Shown in pieces: positions 9,601-17,003 of a DNA stretch of 64,000 bases (position 1 is its first letter; each line of letters begins with the position of its first letter). The position numbers were made by a program, and so were the translations under genes. The stretch spans positions 1-64,000 of the forward strand of contig CADACE010000028.1 of the NCBI GenBank assembly GCA_902786265.1, in the 5' to 3' direction. The notes beneath the pieces are model-generated. The model did not search any database and was not told where the DNA came from. It saw only the letters and a list, made by a program, of their open reading frames with translations. The DNA comes from an uncultured Chloroflexota bacterium (lineage in GTDB: Bacteria; Chloroflexota; Anaerolineae; Anaerolineales; Anaerolineaceae).

Positions 9601-11412
9601 GCCAACCCCCATGACCTGAAGCGTCTGCGGAATTTATTCAGTAACATGGAGCTTTATATTGTCGCCGGTGCCGATGTGATCGTGAATGCATCTGCTTATA
9701 AAAAAGCACCTGAGCCATGGTCCATCCATTCCATGAACCATGTGATTTTCCTGCGTCCCGATCAGCCTGCCCTGCCTCCAAAAGAAACGCTGCAGATGAC
9801 CGGTGACATCATTGAACTGCGTCTGCCCCCGGAATTGGAGGATATCAGCTCAACCCGTATCCGCGATAATGTCGATCAAAACCGTGATATTTCACATTTC
9901 ATTGATCCTGCGATCCAGGACTTCATTTATCAAAACGGGCTCTATCTGCGCGACCGCCAGGATAAACCGCTTTTGACGGCATCGGAAATTTCCTTTGACT
10001 GGCTCACTCCGCCTTACAATGCGGCTTTCCGTCTTCCGGATGAAATCGGGAAACTTGCCGCAGAAGCCAAACGCGACGGTGATAAACTGCTCCTTATGAG
10101 GCGCAGTGCAAGCTGTGTCGGAGCCCTTTCCTGGCGATATCTCGGTACTTCCGATCTTTTTGGGGCCGTCAAGGATGCGGCGCTTGCGGATCGGATTCGT
10201 TTGCGCGCCTCAGGGAAAATTCTGTTCATTACCGGCATCTCCGCTCACAGCGAAGATGCCCAGCTTCTGCTGAGTGAAGTCATAGCCCGTTCGCTTGAGG
10301 ATGAATGCGTTTATGCTGTTTGCCATCCGCGAAGCGGAATTACGGAAGAGCTGGAAGATCTGCTGAACCGGCAGGGATTTAAACGTTATGAAGGGTCGGC
10401 GCCCTACCTGGAAGTGGATATGCACACGCCGCTGGTCCTGATCCGCAATCTTGAAACAACGATCCAGGAACCTCTTTCCGGAGATATCCGTATCCGGGAG
10501 GTCATCTCCCGCTGCCATGCGCGCTTACAGCATGCGCTTTCCGGACTGTATCCGGGATCCCTTGTTCTTACGCTTTCATCCGATGTGATCCACCAGCGTC
10601 TGCTGGAACAGATCACCGCCTTCAACCATGTACCCAGTGTTCCGGTAACGCCGCGTATACTGGGGGAATGCATGTGCGTTCCTTTCGGCAAGATGCTTCG
10701 GGGTAAAATTCTGCCCAATACGGTCACCAAAACCATTCACACCGACAAGGTTTATACTCCCGACCTGCGTACACGTACGATTGAAGCATTTCCTTACTAT
10801 CCGCCGATCCCTCACCAGATCCGGAATATCAAGTCCTTCGACCGGCCTGTGATCCTTGTGGATGACATTATGCATCCGGGACACCGCATCCGGGCGCTTG
10901 ACCCGTTGTTCAAGCAGGAAAATATCGATATCCGTCTGGTACTTGTCGGAGTTCTTTCCGGTCATGGGAAGGACCTGATGAAAGAACGGAACCTGCCGGT
11001 TGACGGAGCATATTACCTGCCGACCTTGCGCCAATATCTGGTAGAATCCACCTTGTATCCCTTCATCGGCGGTGACACGGTATTGCGCGACAATGAACCG
11101 GTTCCGGGGCTGCTGCCGGGGATCAATTTCATCCAGCCTTATGCTGAGCCTGAATTCGGTCCGGATTGCTCCAGAGACGCGGTATTTGAGGTTTCACGCT
11201 GCTGCATCGAATCCGCACATGATGTGATGCTGATGCTGGAACAGGTCTACCGTGAACATTATGCCCGTAACCTGACGCTCAGCAGGCTCAGCGAAGCGGT
11301 CATTTTGCCGCTGTGCCCCGATAAAGGCGCCTGCCTCCATTATGATCCAAACCTGGCCGCTTCGGTTTACCTGGAAAATGACCTTGAACAGTTGATGCGG
11401 GGTGTGCGATGA
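6679..11412 (+). CDS. giant multidomain protein: HD / helical repeats / NadD-like nucleotidyltransferase / GNAT-like / phosphoribosyltransferase
   Basis: This 1577-residue protein carries several nucleotide-related modules. An HD-type phosphohydrolase domain has H178, H179, H207-D208 (AAHDIGK), two later histidines in SHIASNHS and an Asp in YADMR. Residues of about 350-880 are helical and HEAT-like. From about 905 there is a nucleotidyltransferase of the NadD/CoaD superfamily: GTFDPFTLSHKG at 907-918 and ISSTRIRD at 1056-1063. A GNAT-like region follows (about 1110-1260). Last comes a phosphoribosyltransferase-like region with the PRPP-loop-like VILVDDIMHPGHR at 1391-1403. The ATG at 6679 follows AGGAGGA by 6 nt. 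The stop overlaps the next start by 4 nt (ATGA). No signal peptide or membrane segment is visible, so it should be cytoplasmic. NAD or other nucleotide-cofactor metabolism is plausible but the reaction is unknown. Confidence 0.75.
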   Translation: MSRKAVRELTKQLITAFETRDMVSDRKEAAARAAAIVQCLEPMLPLQNRVSPGAVADACMPLLGDTPDKGWCALCYEVLRARMFPQIHPFPNTDRFEEGLRTYLLILQTLLDYERSVFPFDPAWDFRFLEPEEYEKCDRADEYRRFLDAFREEYVYELMRVGSEVTPFCTLSHIAGVHHVALTVARAIDAVGENIDLSLVSAAAAAHDIGKYGCRPGENVPHLHYYYTGLWLENRGMAAISHIASNHSTWDLELDALSAESLCLIYADMRCKSRFENGRETTVIFSLHDAFDVILQKLENVDAAKQRRYELVYRRLQDFESYLISLGADVDLSGEITTPPEAVDPVLLQADEAVVRLTNLSMEHHLRLMHQLSSERRFGNIIEAAHASRSWKQLRVYLNIIDEYCTYLSARQKMQALSFLYELLSHREGDIRRQAALLLGKVIARFHLVYRKSIPADAPSDPAEEVPFQLWNEYLEKIIRPDHKITSQQRSQIGFTLHIVIDALLRNCLAESQARFISALLAHYKDPETLDDDTAFTLLDAIRSLSPQYYDEDKRSQLIDFSAFFAEHGDTRLQTAALLFLREAQRPLPQASDQMRRIAAVANNITDESLTLRYLKASILQRAGDRSAEDITLFYRQEVADDIFLDNLKTATPWVSKIVSIEILKAQAKQGHVDNMLHICTHFSNLVKVSERVVVRHAAGEALLTVLPLLRREQRNEVVVELGKGIELGQTEISKYIPDYLGRAALLLHPSELNEQVIWLRTLLGSPADSTVHGALRTIGVLLQYYGTYRGRFSEPIEQYNERRYELLGLLFQGLAHYREAIRQEALIVIAQLFDGEILTLGERVDLFTLCCRKLLFLLEKAPDQDSLTFFYRASALAHIERFLALFRIDHRSFPFEHPTKAAFFPGTFDPFTLSHKGIVRKIRELGFEVYLAVDEFSWSKKPQPHLIRRQIINMSVAGDFHVHLFPDEIPVNIANPHDLKRLRNLFSNMELYIVAGADVIVNASAYKKAPEPWSIHSMNHVIFLRPDQPALPPKETLQMTGDIIELRLPPELEDISSTRIRDNVDQNRDISHFIDPAIQDFIYQNGLYLRDRQDKPLLTASEISFDWLTPPYNAAFRLPDEIGKLAAEAKRDGDKLLLMRRSASCVGALSWRYLGTSDLFGAVKDAALADRIRLRASGKILFITGISAHSEDAQLLLSEVIARSLEDECVYAVCHPRSGITEELEDLLNRQGFKRYEGSAPYLEVDMHTPLVLIRNLETTIQEPLSGDIRIREVISRCHARLQHALSGLYPGSLVLTLSSDVIHQRLLEQITAFNHVPSVPVTPRILGECMCVPFGKMLRGKILPNTVTKTIHTDKVYTPDLRTRTIEAFPYYPPIPHQIRNIKSFDRPVILVDDIMHPGHRIRALDPLFKQENIDIRLVLVGVLSGHGKDLMKERNLPVDGAYYLPTLRQYLVESTLYPFIGGDTVLRDNEPVPGLLPGINFIQPYAEPEFGPDCSRDAVFEVSRCCIESAHDVMLMLEQVYREHYARNLTLSRLSEAVILPLCPDKGACLHYDPNLAASVYLENDLEQLMRGVR

Positions 11413-12647
11413 GCTTTTTCTATTATGAATTGAATGGCCGGCTGCTGGCAAGTGCCGTGGAACGCCCCGATTTGAAAGTTGCTGCACCTCGAAAAGGAGA
11501 ACATATTTTTTACCTCAGAGACGGAGACCCGGCCACAGGACGCGGAAGTTTCCGTGCTGCGCATCCGGGACAGCTGGCCGCTCCGGATGGATTGACAGTG
11601 CTGGATGCCTCGCGGCTTCCAAACTTTCCATTGGATGAAACCTTATCCGATACGCTGAAAGCAGGGAAATTAACTGTCGTTAATTGTGGTAAAATCGGTT
11701 GGGAACAGATGCTGGAAGCGCCTTCCTTCGGAAAAAAACGGGTCAATATCCTCGCTATCGGTGATGTCGGAGCGACTTTGATGATGGGACTCAAACTTTT
11801 GGGAGGGGATGTGATCTCACGCATCGGCATCTGCGACATTGCGGAGAAGCTCACTGCCCGCTGGGAATTTGAGATGGGGCAGGTAGCCCTTCCCTGGGAT
11901 TACGATGCCTTTCCGGAAGTCGTTGTAGTTCAGCCGGAAGATCTATTCGACTGTGATGTACTGGTGTTCGTCGCTTCGAAAGGCATTCCGCCGGTCGGTT
12001 CACAAGTGCAGGATGTCCGTATGGCACAATTCGGGGCCAATGCCGCTTTGGTATGTTCGTATGCCCGGAAAGCCCGGCTGCAGGGGTTCAAAGGATTATG
12101 GGCTGCCGTTTCCGATCCGGTCGATCCGTTGGCAAAAACAGCTTATCTGGATAGTAACCTGGATGATGAAGGAAACTGGGACGGGCTGGGGTTTCTGCCG
12201 GAACAGGTACAGGGATACGGGCTGGGCGTCATGAATGCCCGCGCGGCATATTACGCGAAAAAGGATGAGCGGTTCGCTTCATTTCTGAAAGAAGGCCGCG
12301 CATTCGGTCCGCATGGAGAGGGTTTATGGATCGCAGATTCCCCGTCTGATTACCATGAGGAACTTTCCCGTGAGCTGACAGAACTTGCAAAGACCGCCAA
12401 TATGAAAATGCGTGACCTTGGGTTTAAACCTTATGCGGCACCGGCGCTCTCTTCGGGTGCTTTATCCCTGCTGCTGACACTGCGCGGGGAGTGGCATTAT
12501 GGTTCTGTATTTTTGGATGGGGTCTATATGGGATGCAGAAATCGATATACACCCTATGGAATCGAAACTGAACTGATTCCTTCCATTCCCGATCCGCTTT
12601 ATGCACATCTGCAGGATGCAGTCAATGCACTGAAAATGATTATTTGA
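11409..12647 (+). CDS. lactate/malate dehydrogenase-like NAD-binding protein
   Basis: A protein of 412 residues with an extra N-terminal region of about 110 residues, then a Rossmann fold (ILAIGDVGATLMMG around 113-126, acidic residue in GICD). Further landmarks match the LDH/MDH family: the segment DCDVLVFVASKGIPPVG, SDPVD at 235-239 (the family usually has NPVD), an arginine in GVMNARAAYY (R278) and the proton-relay-type histidine in FGPHGEG (H302). R278 and H302 align by eye with the catalytic Arg and His. The substrate is unknown and the Asn-to-Asp change argues against ordinary lactate or malate chemistry. It is translationally coupled to the giant gene (4-nt overlap) and followed 15 nt later by a flavodoxin-fold reductase. 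Confidence 0.65.
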   Translation: MSFFYYELNGRLLASAVERPDLKVAAPRKGEHIFYLRDGDPATGRGSFRAAHPGQLAAPDGLTVLDASRLPNFPLDETLSDTLKAGKLTVVNCGKIGWEQMLEAPSFGKKRVNILAIGDVGATLMMGLKLLGGDVISRIGICDIAEKLTARWEFEMGQVALPWDYDAFPEVVVVQPEDLFDCDVLVFVASKGIPPVGSQVQDVRMAQFGANAALVCSYARKARLQGFKGLWAAVSDPVDPLAKTAYLDSNLDDEGNWDGLGFLPEQVQGYGLGVMNARAAYYAKKDERFASFLKEGRAFGPHGEGLWIADSPSDYHEELSRELTELAKTANMKMRDLGFKPYAAPALSSGALSLLLTLRGEWHYGSVFLDGVYMGCRNRYTPYGIETELIPSIPDPLYAHLQDAVNALKMII

Positions 12648-12662
12648 AAGAGAGGTTTATCC

Positions 12663-13727
12663 ATGGCTCTGTATATTATTAAGATTTACACAGAAAATTC
12701 TGAAGACAACACCCGAATTGACAGTGTATTGACTTCCGCCTTGAGAGATTTTAAATACACTACCATAAATAGTGTGGATGAAATAGATCCTGCGCAGATC
12801 GAAGGTGCGCGGATGTTATTCGCTGTTTCTTTGGGAAAATACGGTGTAAACAGCACTTATACTCGGCTGCTTTTCAAACTGCGTTCGGAGACTGATTTTC
12901 TGAAAGGCTGTATATCCGCCATCCTGATTGACGGGGATAGTGAGCTTTATACGAAATCAACCGGAACAGAACTCGCTTTTGCTCTGAATGCTGCCGGTTC
13001 CGCGATTATCGGAAGGCCTCTCGTTGAAGGAACCGGATCGCTTTACAATTACCGTGTCCAGGCCAAAGTACTTGGCGTCAACAATCGCGGCGCTTATCTT
13101 GCGGCTGTACGGGATCTGATAGACCGCCTGGTCAAAATGAAATTGCCCAAACACGAAAAACCGAACCTGCTGGTTTTGCATGCATCATCTCATCGTACAT
13201 CCAATACCCTGCAGCTTTGGGAACAGGTTTCCAAACGGCTGGAAGACAGTTGTGAAATCAATGAAATCGGACTGCGGAACGGCACGATTTCAGATTGTTC
13301 CGGCTGCCCTTATACGATGTGCATCCACTTCGGTGAAAAAGGACGATGCTTTTACGGCGGACTGATGCAGGAAGAAATTTGGCCGGCGGTTCTGCAAGCT
13401 GATGCACTGATAATGCTCTGTCCGAATTATAATGACGCACTATCAGCGAATCTGACAGCTTTTATCAACCGGCTGACCGGTCTTTTCCGGCAGAAACGCT
13501 TTTATGACAAAGCCGTATTCTCCATTATCGTTTCCGGTTACTCCGGAGGGGATATCCTCGCGCGTCAGCTGATTTCCGCATTGAACATGAACAAATCTTT
13601 TTACCTGCCGCCGCATTTCGCTCTGTTGGAAACAGCAAACGATCCCGGTGAAGCGCTCGCTCTGCCCGGGATCGACGGAAAACTTGACATTTTTGCGGAA
13701 AATATCCGGAATACGCTCATATCCTGA
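12663..13727 (+). CDS. flavodoxin-fold NAD(P)H-dependent FMN reductase-like protein with N-terminal extension
   Basis: A 354-residue protein. The C-terminal half, from about residue 168 (LLVLHASSHRTSNT), resembles NADPH-dependent FMN reductases of the iron-sulfur flavoprotein type. It has four cysteines (C212, C215, C220, C229 in DCSGCPYTMC and GEKGRC), then ADALIMLCPNYNDALSANL and a PPHFALLETA stretch. In related proteins such cysteines bind an Fe-S cluster; the spacing here is not identical, so that is inferred. The N-terminal 160 residues look like a second, more degenerate alpha/beta domain. AGAGAGG precedes the ATG. It is the third gene of the operon, and its stop codon lies inside a hairpin. 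Confidence 0.65.
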   Translation: MALYIIKIYTENSEDNTRIDSVLTSALRDFKYTTINSVDEIDPAQIEGARMLFAVSLGKYGVNSTYTRLLFKLRSETDFLKGCISAILIDGDSELYTKSTGTELAFALNAAGSAIIGRPLVEGTGSLYNYRVQAKVLGVNNRGAYLAAVRDLIDRLVKMKLPKHEKPNLLVLHASSHRTSNTLQLWEQVSKRLEDSCEINEIGLRNGTISDCSGCPYTMCIHFGEKGRCFYGGLMQEEIWPAVLQADALIMLCPNYNDALSANLTAFINRLTGLFRQKRFYDKAVFSIIVSGYSGGDILARQLISALNMNKSFYLPPHFALLETANDPGEALALPGIDGKLDIFAENIRNTLIS

Positions 13728-13735
13728 GCGTATTC
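13709..13735. terminator. 11-bp perfect hairpin between convergent genes
   Basis: GAATACGCTCA and TGAGCGTATTC form a perfect 11-bp stem with a TATCC loop. The stop codon of the reductase gene (13725-13727) lies within the right arm. It separates two convergent operons, but neither side has a U-run, so termination efficiency is uncertain. Confidence 0.5.
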
Positions 13736-13742
13736 TGACCGC

Positions 13743-14033
13743 TTAATCGTGATCGAAAATTGCCTTTTTCTCAAGGATATCTGCGTATTGGTCTTTCCAT
13801 TGCTGATGCCACACGGAATGGTCATAAACATCCAGTGATTCCCGTTCCATATCGATTTCGATCAGAAGGTCGTAACGGTTATCACGCTCCACCACATTCG
13901 GATAAAGCTTCACGGCATGGATACCGGGAAGCTCTGTAGTATGATCAAAGAGCGCCTGGATCTCCGGAATCAATTCCGCTTTCCGGGCTTTGGAGATTTC
14001 CGGCTTATATTTGATAAGGATATCGTGTTTCAT
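13743..14033 (-). CDS. stress-responsive A/B-barrel (Dabb) domain protein
   Basis: A 96-residue single-domain protein of the Dabb family (dimeric ferredoxin-like barrel). It starts MKHDILIKYK, and has the conserved LPGIHAVKLYPN and ERDNRYDLLIEIDME stretches with a C-terminal VWHQQWKDQYADIL. Length and pattern fit the family. The family is linked to stress or to small-molecule binding, and no specific reaction can be assigned. It lies 9 bases downstream of the alpha/beta hydrolase gene, and its GAGGTG ribosome-binding site overlaps that gene's stop codon, which points to co-transcription. Confidence 0.8.
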   Translation of the reverse strand: MKHDILIKYKPEISKARKAELIPEIQALFDHTTELPGIHAVKLYPNVVERDNRYDLLIEIDMERESLDVYDHSVWHQQWKDQYADILEKKAIFDHD

Positions 14034-14042
14034 TGCGGCACC

Positions 14043-14876
14043 TCATACTGAAAGAGTTCTGTCGATCCATTCGGAAATTGCATCGAAGAGTTCCTGTTTC
14101 TGCGGTTCGTTATGGAGTTCATGGTAACCGCCCTCAAAGCATTTATATGTCACATTTCCTTTAAGGTTGATTGCGAAGTTTTCAGCGGCGACCGGATCGA
14201 CCAGTTTGTCTTCCGTGCCTTGTGCCACAAAAAGGGGAACCGGATATTCCTTTTTGTAGGATGAAAGAAAGTCGCCCCAGTCCATCAGGTCTAATCCCAG
14301 TGTTACGGATACTTTATCGTGAACCAGGGGATCATTCAGATATTGATTCACAACATTCTTATCGTGGGAAATTCCATCCGCCGGCAGACCGTTTGAAACG
14401 GTAAGGTTTGGCGCTATTTTCTTTAAGGTTCGCAGTATTTTCACAACTGCCGGTTTCATCGGGTTTGCCATGCCGACCGCCGGACTGGTCGCGATGATCC
14501 CGGTCACCCCTTCCGGATACTGTGTGCCGTATGCAAGCACCACTCCACCGCCCATTGAATGTCCGTAAATGATCACGGGGATATCAGGCGATTGTTCCAG
14601 CAGTTCCGCTTTCAGGCTGCTGATGATGGAAAAGGCGTCCTCATACTTCATACAGCCGCGCTTTCCCTCACTTTTTCCATGACCGATATGGTCGAATCCG
14701 TATACACCGCATCCGATCCCGGTCAGAAACTCCGCGACATGCTGATACCGCTCACAGTATTCACCGATCCCGTGAACCAGGATAATATTCACCCGCGGCG
14801 TCTTATCCGGCAGCCATGTTTTTGTGTAAATTTTTTTCCCGTCATTGGTTAACCGGGTTCCGTTTTGTTCCTTCAT
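14043..14876 (-). CDS. alpha/beta hydrolase, monoacylglycerol lipase / lysophospholipase type
   Basis: A 277-residue cytoplasmic serine hydrolase of the Hydrolase_4 (monoacylglycerol lipase-like) family. It has the oxyanion HGIGEYCERY motif, GFDHIGHGKSEG, the nucleophile elbow GHSMGG with Ser107, the acid in GTEDKLVDP and the histidine region GGYHELHNEP. It probably cleaves monoacylglycerols or lysophospholipids. The ATG at 14876 is preferred over an in-frame GTG at 14882 because GGAGG lies 5 nt before it. It is first of a two-gene operon with the Dabb gene and diverges from murJ. Confidence 0.85.
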   Translation of the reverse strand: MKEQNGTRLTNDGKKIYTKTWLPDKTPRVNIILVHGIGEYCERYQHVAEFLTGIGCGVYGFDHIGHGKSEGKRGCMKYEDAFSIISSLKAELLEQSPDIPVIIYGHSMGGGVVLAYGTQYPEGVTGIIATSPAVGMANPMKPAVVKILRTLKKIAPNLTVSNGLPADGISHDKNVVNQYLNDPLVHDKVSVTLGLDLMDWGDFLSSYKKEYPVPLFVAQGTEDKLVDPVAAENFAINLKGNVTYKCFEGGYHELHNEPQKQELFDAISEWIDRTLSV

Positions 14877-15107
14877 AATCACCTCCGATTTTTTTAAGGA
14901 AGCGCAGAATTTTATATAAATACATCAGGTAAAATCTCTGATAAGTTTAAGTGCAAATCAGGAAAGTTCACCAAAATGTATCAGACAGCATTCCGTATTT
15001 CTTTAAGTATATACCCAATCCATTGTTTTTTACAGAGAGGAAATCATACACTTTCAGGAGTATAATAACTTTAATATATAGCAGCTCATTGATTTGTGGA
15101 GAATAAT

Positions 15108-16685
15108 ATGGAAGAAAACCAAAACAACGGAAAAAATATAAATGGGGTCGCACGCTCAGCTCTGATCCTGGGCTGTGCCATGATTTTTTCACAAATCTGC
15201 GGGTTGCTTTCAAAATCGATACTCGGCTCAACATTCGGAGCCTCGTCGGATGTTGATGCTTACCTGGCTTCAAACCGTCTGACAGAGCTGATCTTCAACC
15301 TGATGGCAGGAGGTGCGCTTGCCAGCGCGTTTGTCCCGACTTTCAGCGCCATGCTTGACAAGGAAAACGAAAAAGAAAAAGCATGGCTGTTAGCCTCCCG
15401 GATCGGAAACTGTCTGTTCCTGGTTTTACTGTTTCTGTGCGTTGTGGGATTCATTTTCGCCGAACAGGTAGTCAAATACATACTCGTACCGGGCTTTTCC
15501 CTGCACGATCCGGAATTGCAGGTACTGACCGTCAGACTTCTGCGCATCCAGCTGCCATCCGTACTGGTTTTCGGCATCAGCGGACTGATCATGGGAATAT
15601 TGAATACCAACGGGAATTTCCTCTTCCCCGGACTGGCTCCCGCGATGTACCAGGTGGGCATTATGATCGGGGTCACGGTACTCTCCAAACCGCTGGGAAT
15701 TGTCGGGGTGGCACTGGGTGCTGTATTAGGATCTGTCCTGCATTTCCTGATCCAGTTTCCGCACCTGCTGCGCATCAAAGGAGCACATTACTATCCATCC
15801 CTCGGGCTGAAAGATCCCAACGTGAGGGAAATCGTTAAATTGATGATCCCTCGGCAGATCGGCGCTTCGGCTGTCCAGCTGAATTTCCTTGTGGATAACT
15901 ATCTGGCATCCTTCCTTGCTCCCGGATCGATCTCCGCTCTGAGCTGGGGACTGTCACTGATGCTGATGCCGCAGGCTGCCATTGCCCAATCCGTCGCAAC
16001 GGTCTCGCTGCCGATGTTCTCCGTGCAGGTTGCCCGCGGGGAAACCAAAGAGATGCGCTCCTCACTGGCATCCGCGCTCCGTCTGGTGCTGATGCTGGCA
16101 ATACCTGCGACTGCCGGTCTGGTGATCCTGAGCACGCCCATCGTACGTCTTGTTTTTGAGCGGCGTTCCTTTACGCCTGAAATGACGGATATGGTGGCCT
16201 GTTCCCTGATCTGGTACGGCGTCGGGCTCATCGGACACAGCGTTGTGGAAGTCGTATCCCGTGCCTTCTACGCGATGCATGACACAAAGACCCCGGTGAT
16301 GATACTGTTTGCATCCATGGTTCTGAACATGCTGCTGAACATCGTGCTTTCCAGATTATTCGGCGCTTTGGGAACCTATCCGCACGGCGGCCTGGCATTG
16401 GCAAATTCAATTGCTACCGCTCTGGAAATGTGCGCGCTGCTGTATTTTATGAATAAAAAGCTTGTCGGGCTGGAAGGCAGACGCATCTGGGACGGAGTTT
16501 TGCGATGCACTGCCGCGGCGGTTGTCATGAGCATCGGGCTGCTCATCTGGCAGCATTTCGTACACGCGGGAGCGCTGCTGACCGTGGCTGGCGGGCTTGT
16601 GATCGGTATCGGGCTCTATTTCCTCGTATGCGTCCTGCTGAAGGTGGATGAACTGAAGATGCTGAAATCACTCATCAAGCGGTAA
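15108..16685 (+). CDS. murJ: lipid II flippase MurJ/MviN
   Basis: A 525-residue polytopic membrane protein with about 14 hydrophobic segments. It shows the family landmarks SQICGLLSKSILGSTFGAS in the first helix, DAYLASNRL, LASAFVPTFSAM and a second-half repeat with SRAFYAMHDTKTPV. MurJ flips the lipid-linked peptidoglycan precursor to the outer face of the membrane. The ATG at 15108 has GGAGA 5 nt upstream; an earlier in-frame alternative start lacks such a site. A -10-like TATAAT lies at 15061-15066. It stands alone, ahead of the tRNA-Leu, so a polysaccharide-specific role is less likely. Confidence 0.92.
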   Translation: MEENQNNGKNINGVARSALILGCAMIFSQICGLLSKSILGSTFGASSDVDAYLASNRLTELIFNLMAGGALASAFVPTFSAMLDKENEKEKAWLLASRIGNCLFLVLLFLCVVGFIFAEQVVKYILVPGFSLHDPELQVLTVRLLRIQLPSVLVFGISGLIMGILNTNGNFLFPGLAPAMYQVGIMIGVTVLSKPLGIVGVALGAVLGSVLHFLIQFPHLLRIKGAHYYPSLGLKDPNVREIVKLMIPRQIGASAVQLNFLVDNYLASFLAPGSISALSWGLSLMLMPQAAIAQSVATVSLPMFSVQVARGETKEMRSSLASALRLVLMLAIPATAGLVILSTPIVRLVFERRSFTPEMTDMVACSLIWYGVGLIGHSVVEVVSRAFYAMHDTKTPVMILFASMVLNMLLNIVLSRLFGALGTYPHGGLALANSIATALEMCALLYFMNKKLVGLEGRRIWDGVLRCTAAAVVMSIGLLIWQHFVHAGALLTVAGGLVIGIGLYFLVCVLLKVDELKMLKSLIKR

Positions 16686-16724
16686 TACAAAGATATTTTC
16701 CGGCTTTACAGAGGAAAACTTAAA

Positions 16725-16753
16725 TAAAAAATCGGAAGCGAGCACTCCCGATT
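16725..16753 (-). terminator. intrinsic terminator of tRNA-Leu
   Basis: Read on the minus strand, AATCGGGAG and CTTCCGATT pair with one G-T wobble around TGCTCG and are followed by a T-run. It begins two bases after the tRNA 3' end. Confidence 0.8.
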
Positions 16754-16754
16754 G

Positions 16755-16836
16755 TGCGCTGGGGGGGAATCGAACCCCCACGGCTTGCGCCACATGGCCC
16801 TCAACCATGCCTGTCTGCCAGTTCCAGCACCAGCGC
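16755..16836 (-). tRNA. tRNA-Leu (GAG anticodon)
   Basis: The minus strand folds as a class II tRNA: acceptor GCGCTGG with CCAGCGC and discriminator A; U8-G9; D-arm with AACTGGCAGA; anticodon stem CATGG/CCATG with loop TTGAGGG (anticodon GAG, reading CUC); a long variable arm; and T-arm GGGGG-TTCGATT-CCCCC. The 3' CCA is not encoded. It is 82 nt long, with its own consensus promoter and terminator. Confidence 0.95.
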
Positions 16837-16847
16837 ATACAAGAATT

Positions 16848-16875
16848 ATTATATACTTTCGGCCTGTCTTGTCAA
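16848..16875 (-). promoter_or_regulatory. consensus sigma-70 promoter of tRNA-Leu
   Basis: On the minus strand TTGACA (16875-16870) and TATAAT (16853-16848) are both perfect consensus boxes 16 bp apart, and the tRNA begins 12 bases downstream of the -10 box. Confidence 0.85.
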
Positions 16876-17003
16876 GAATATCAGTTTTTTTCATTACATT
16901 CTCACCTGTACATTCCGGCAGATTTCAGACATACACTGAATACGGCCTTTGTTCACCTGAGCAGGGAAACGATGCTATAATACACCTGAAGGGAATCCGA
17001 AAA

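Noticed and set aside
16752-17003. Forward reading frame extending the AlkZ-related gene upstream to 16752
   Set aside because: It runs through the antisense of tRNA-Leu and its promoter; the ATG at 17004 with an upstream AAGGGA is the better start.
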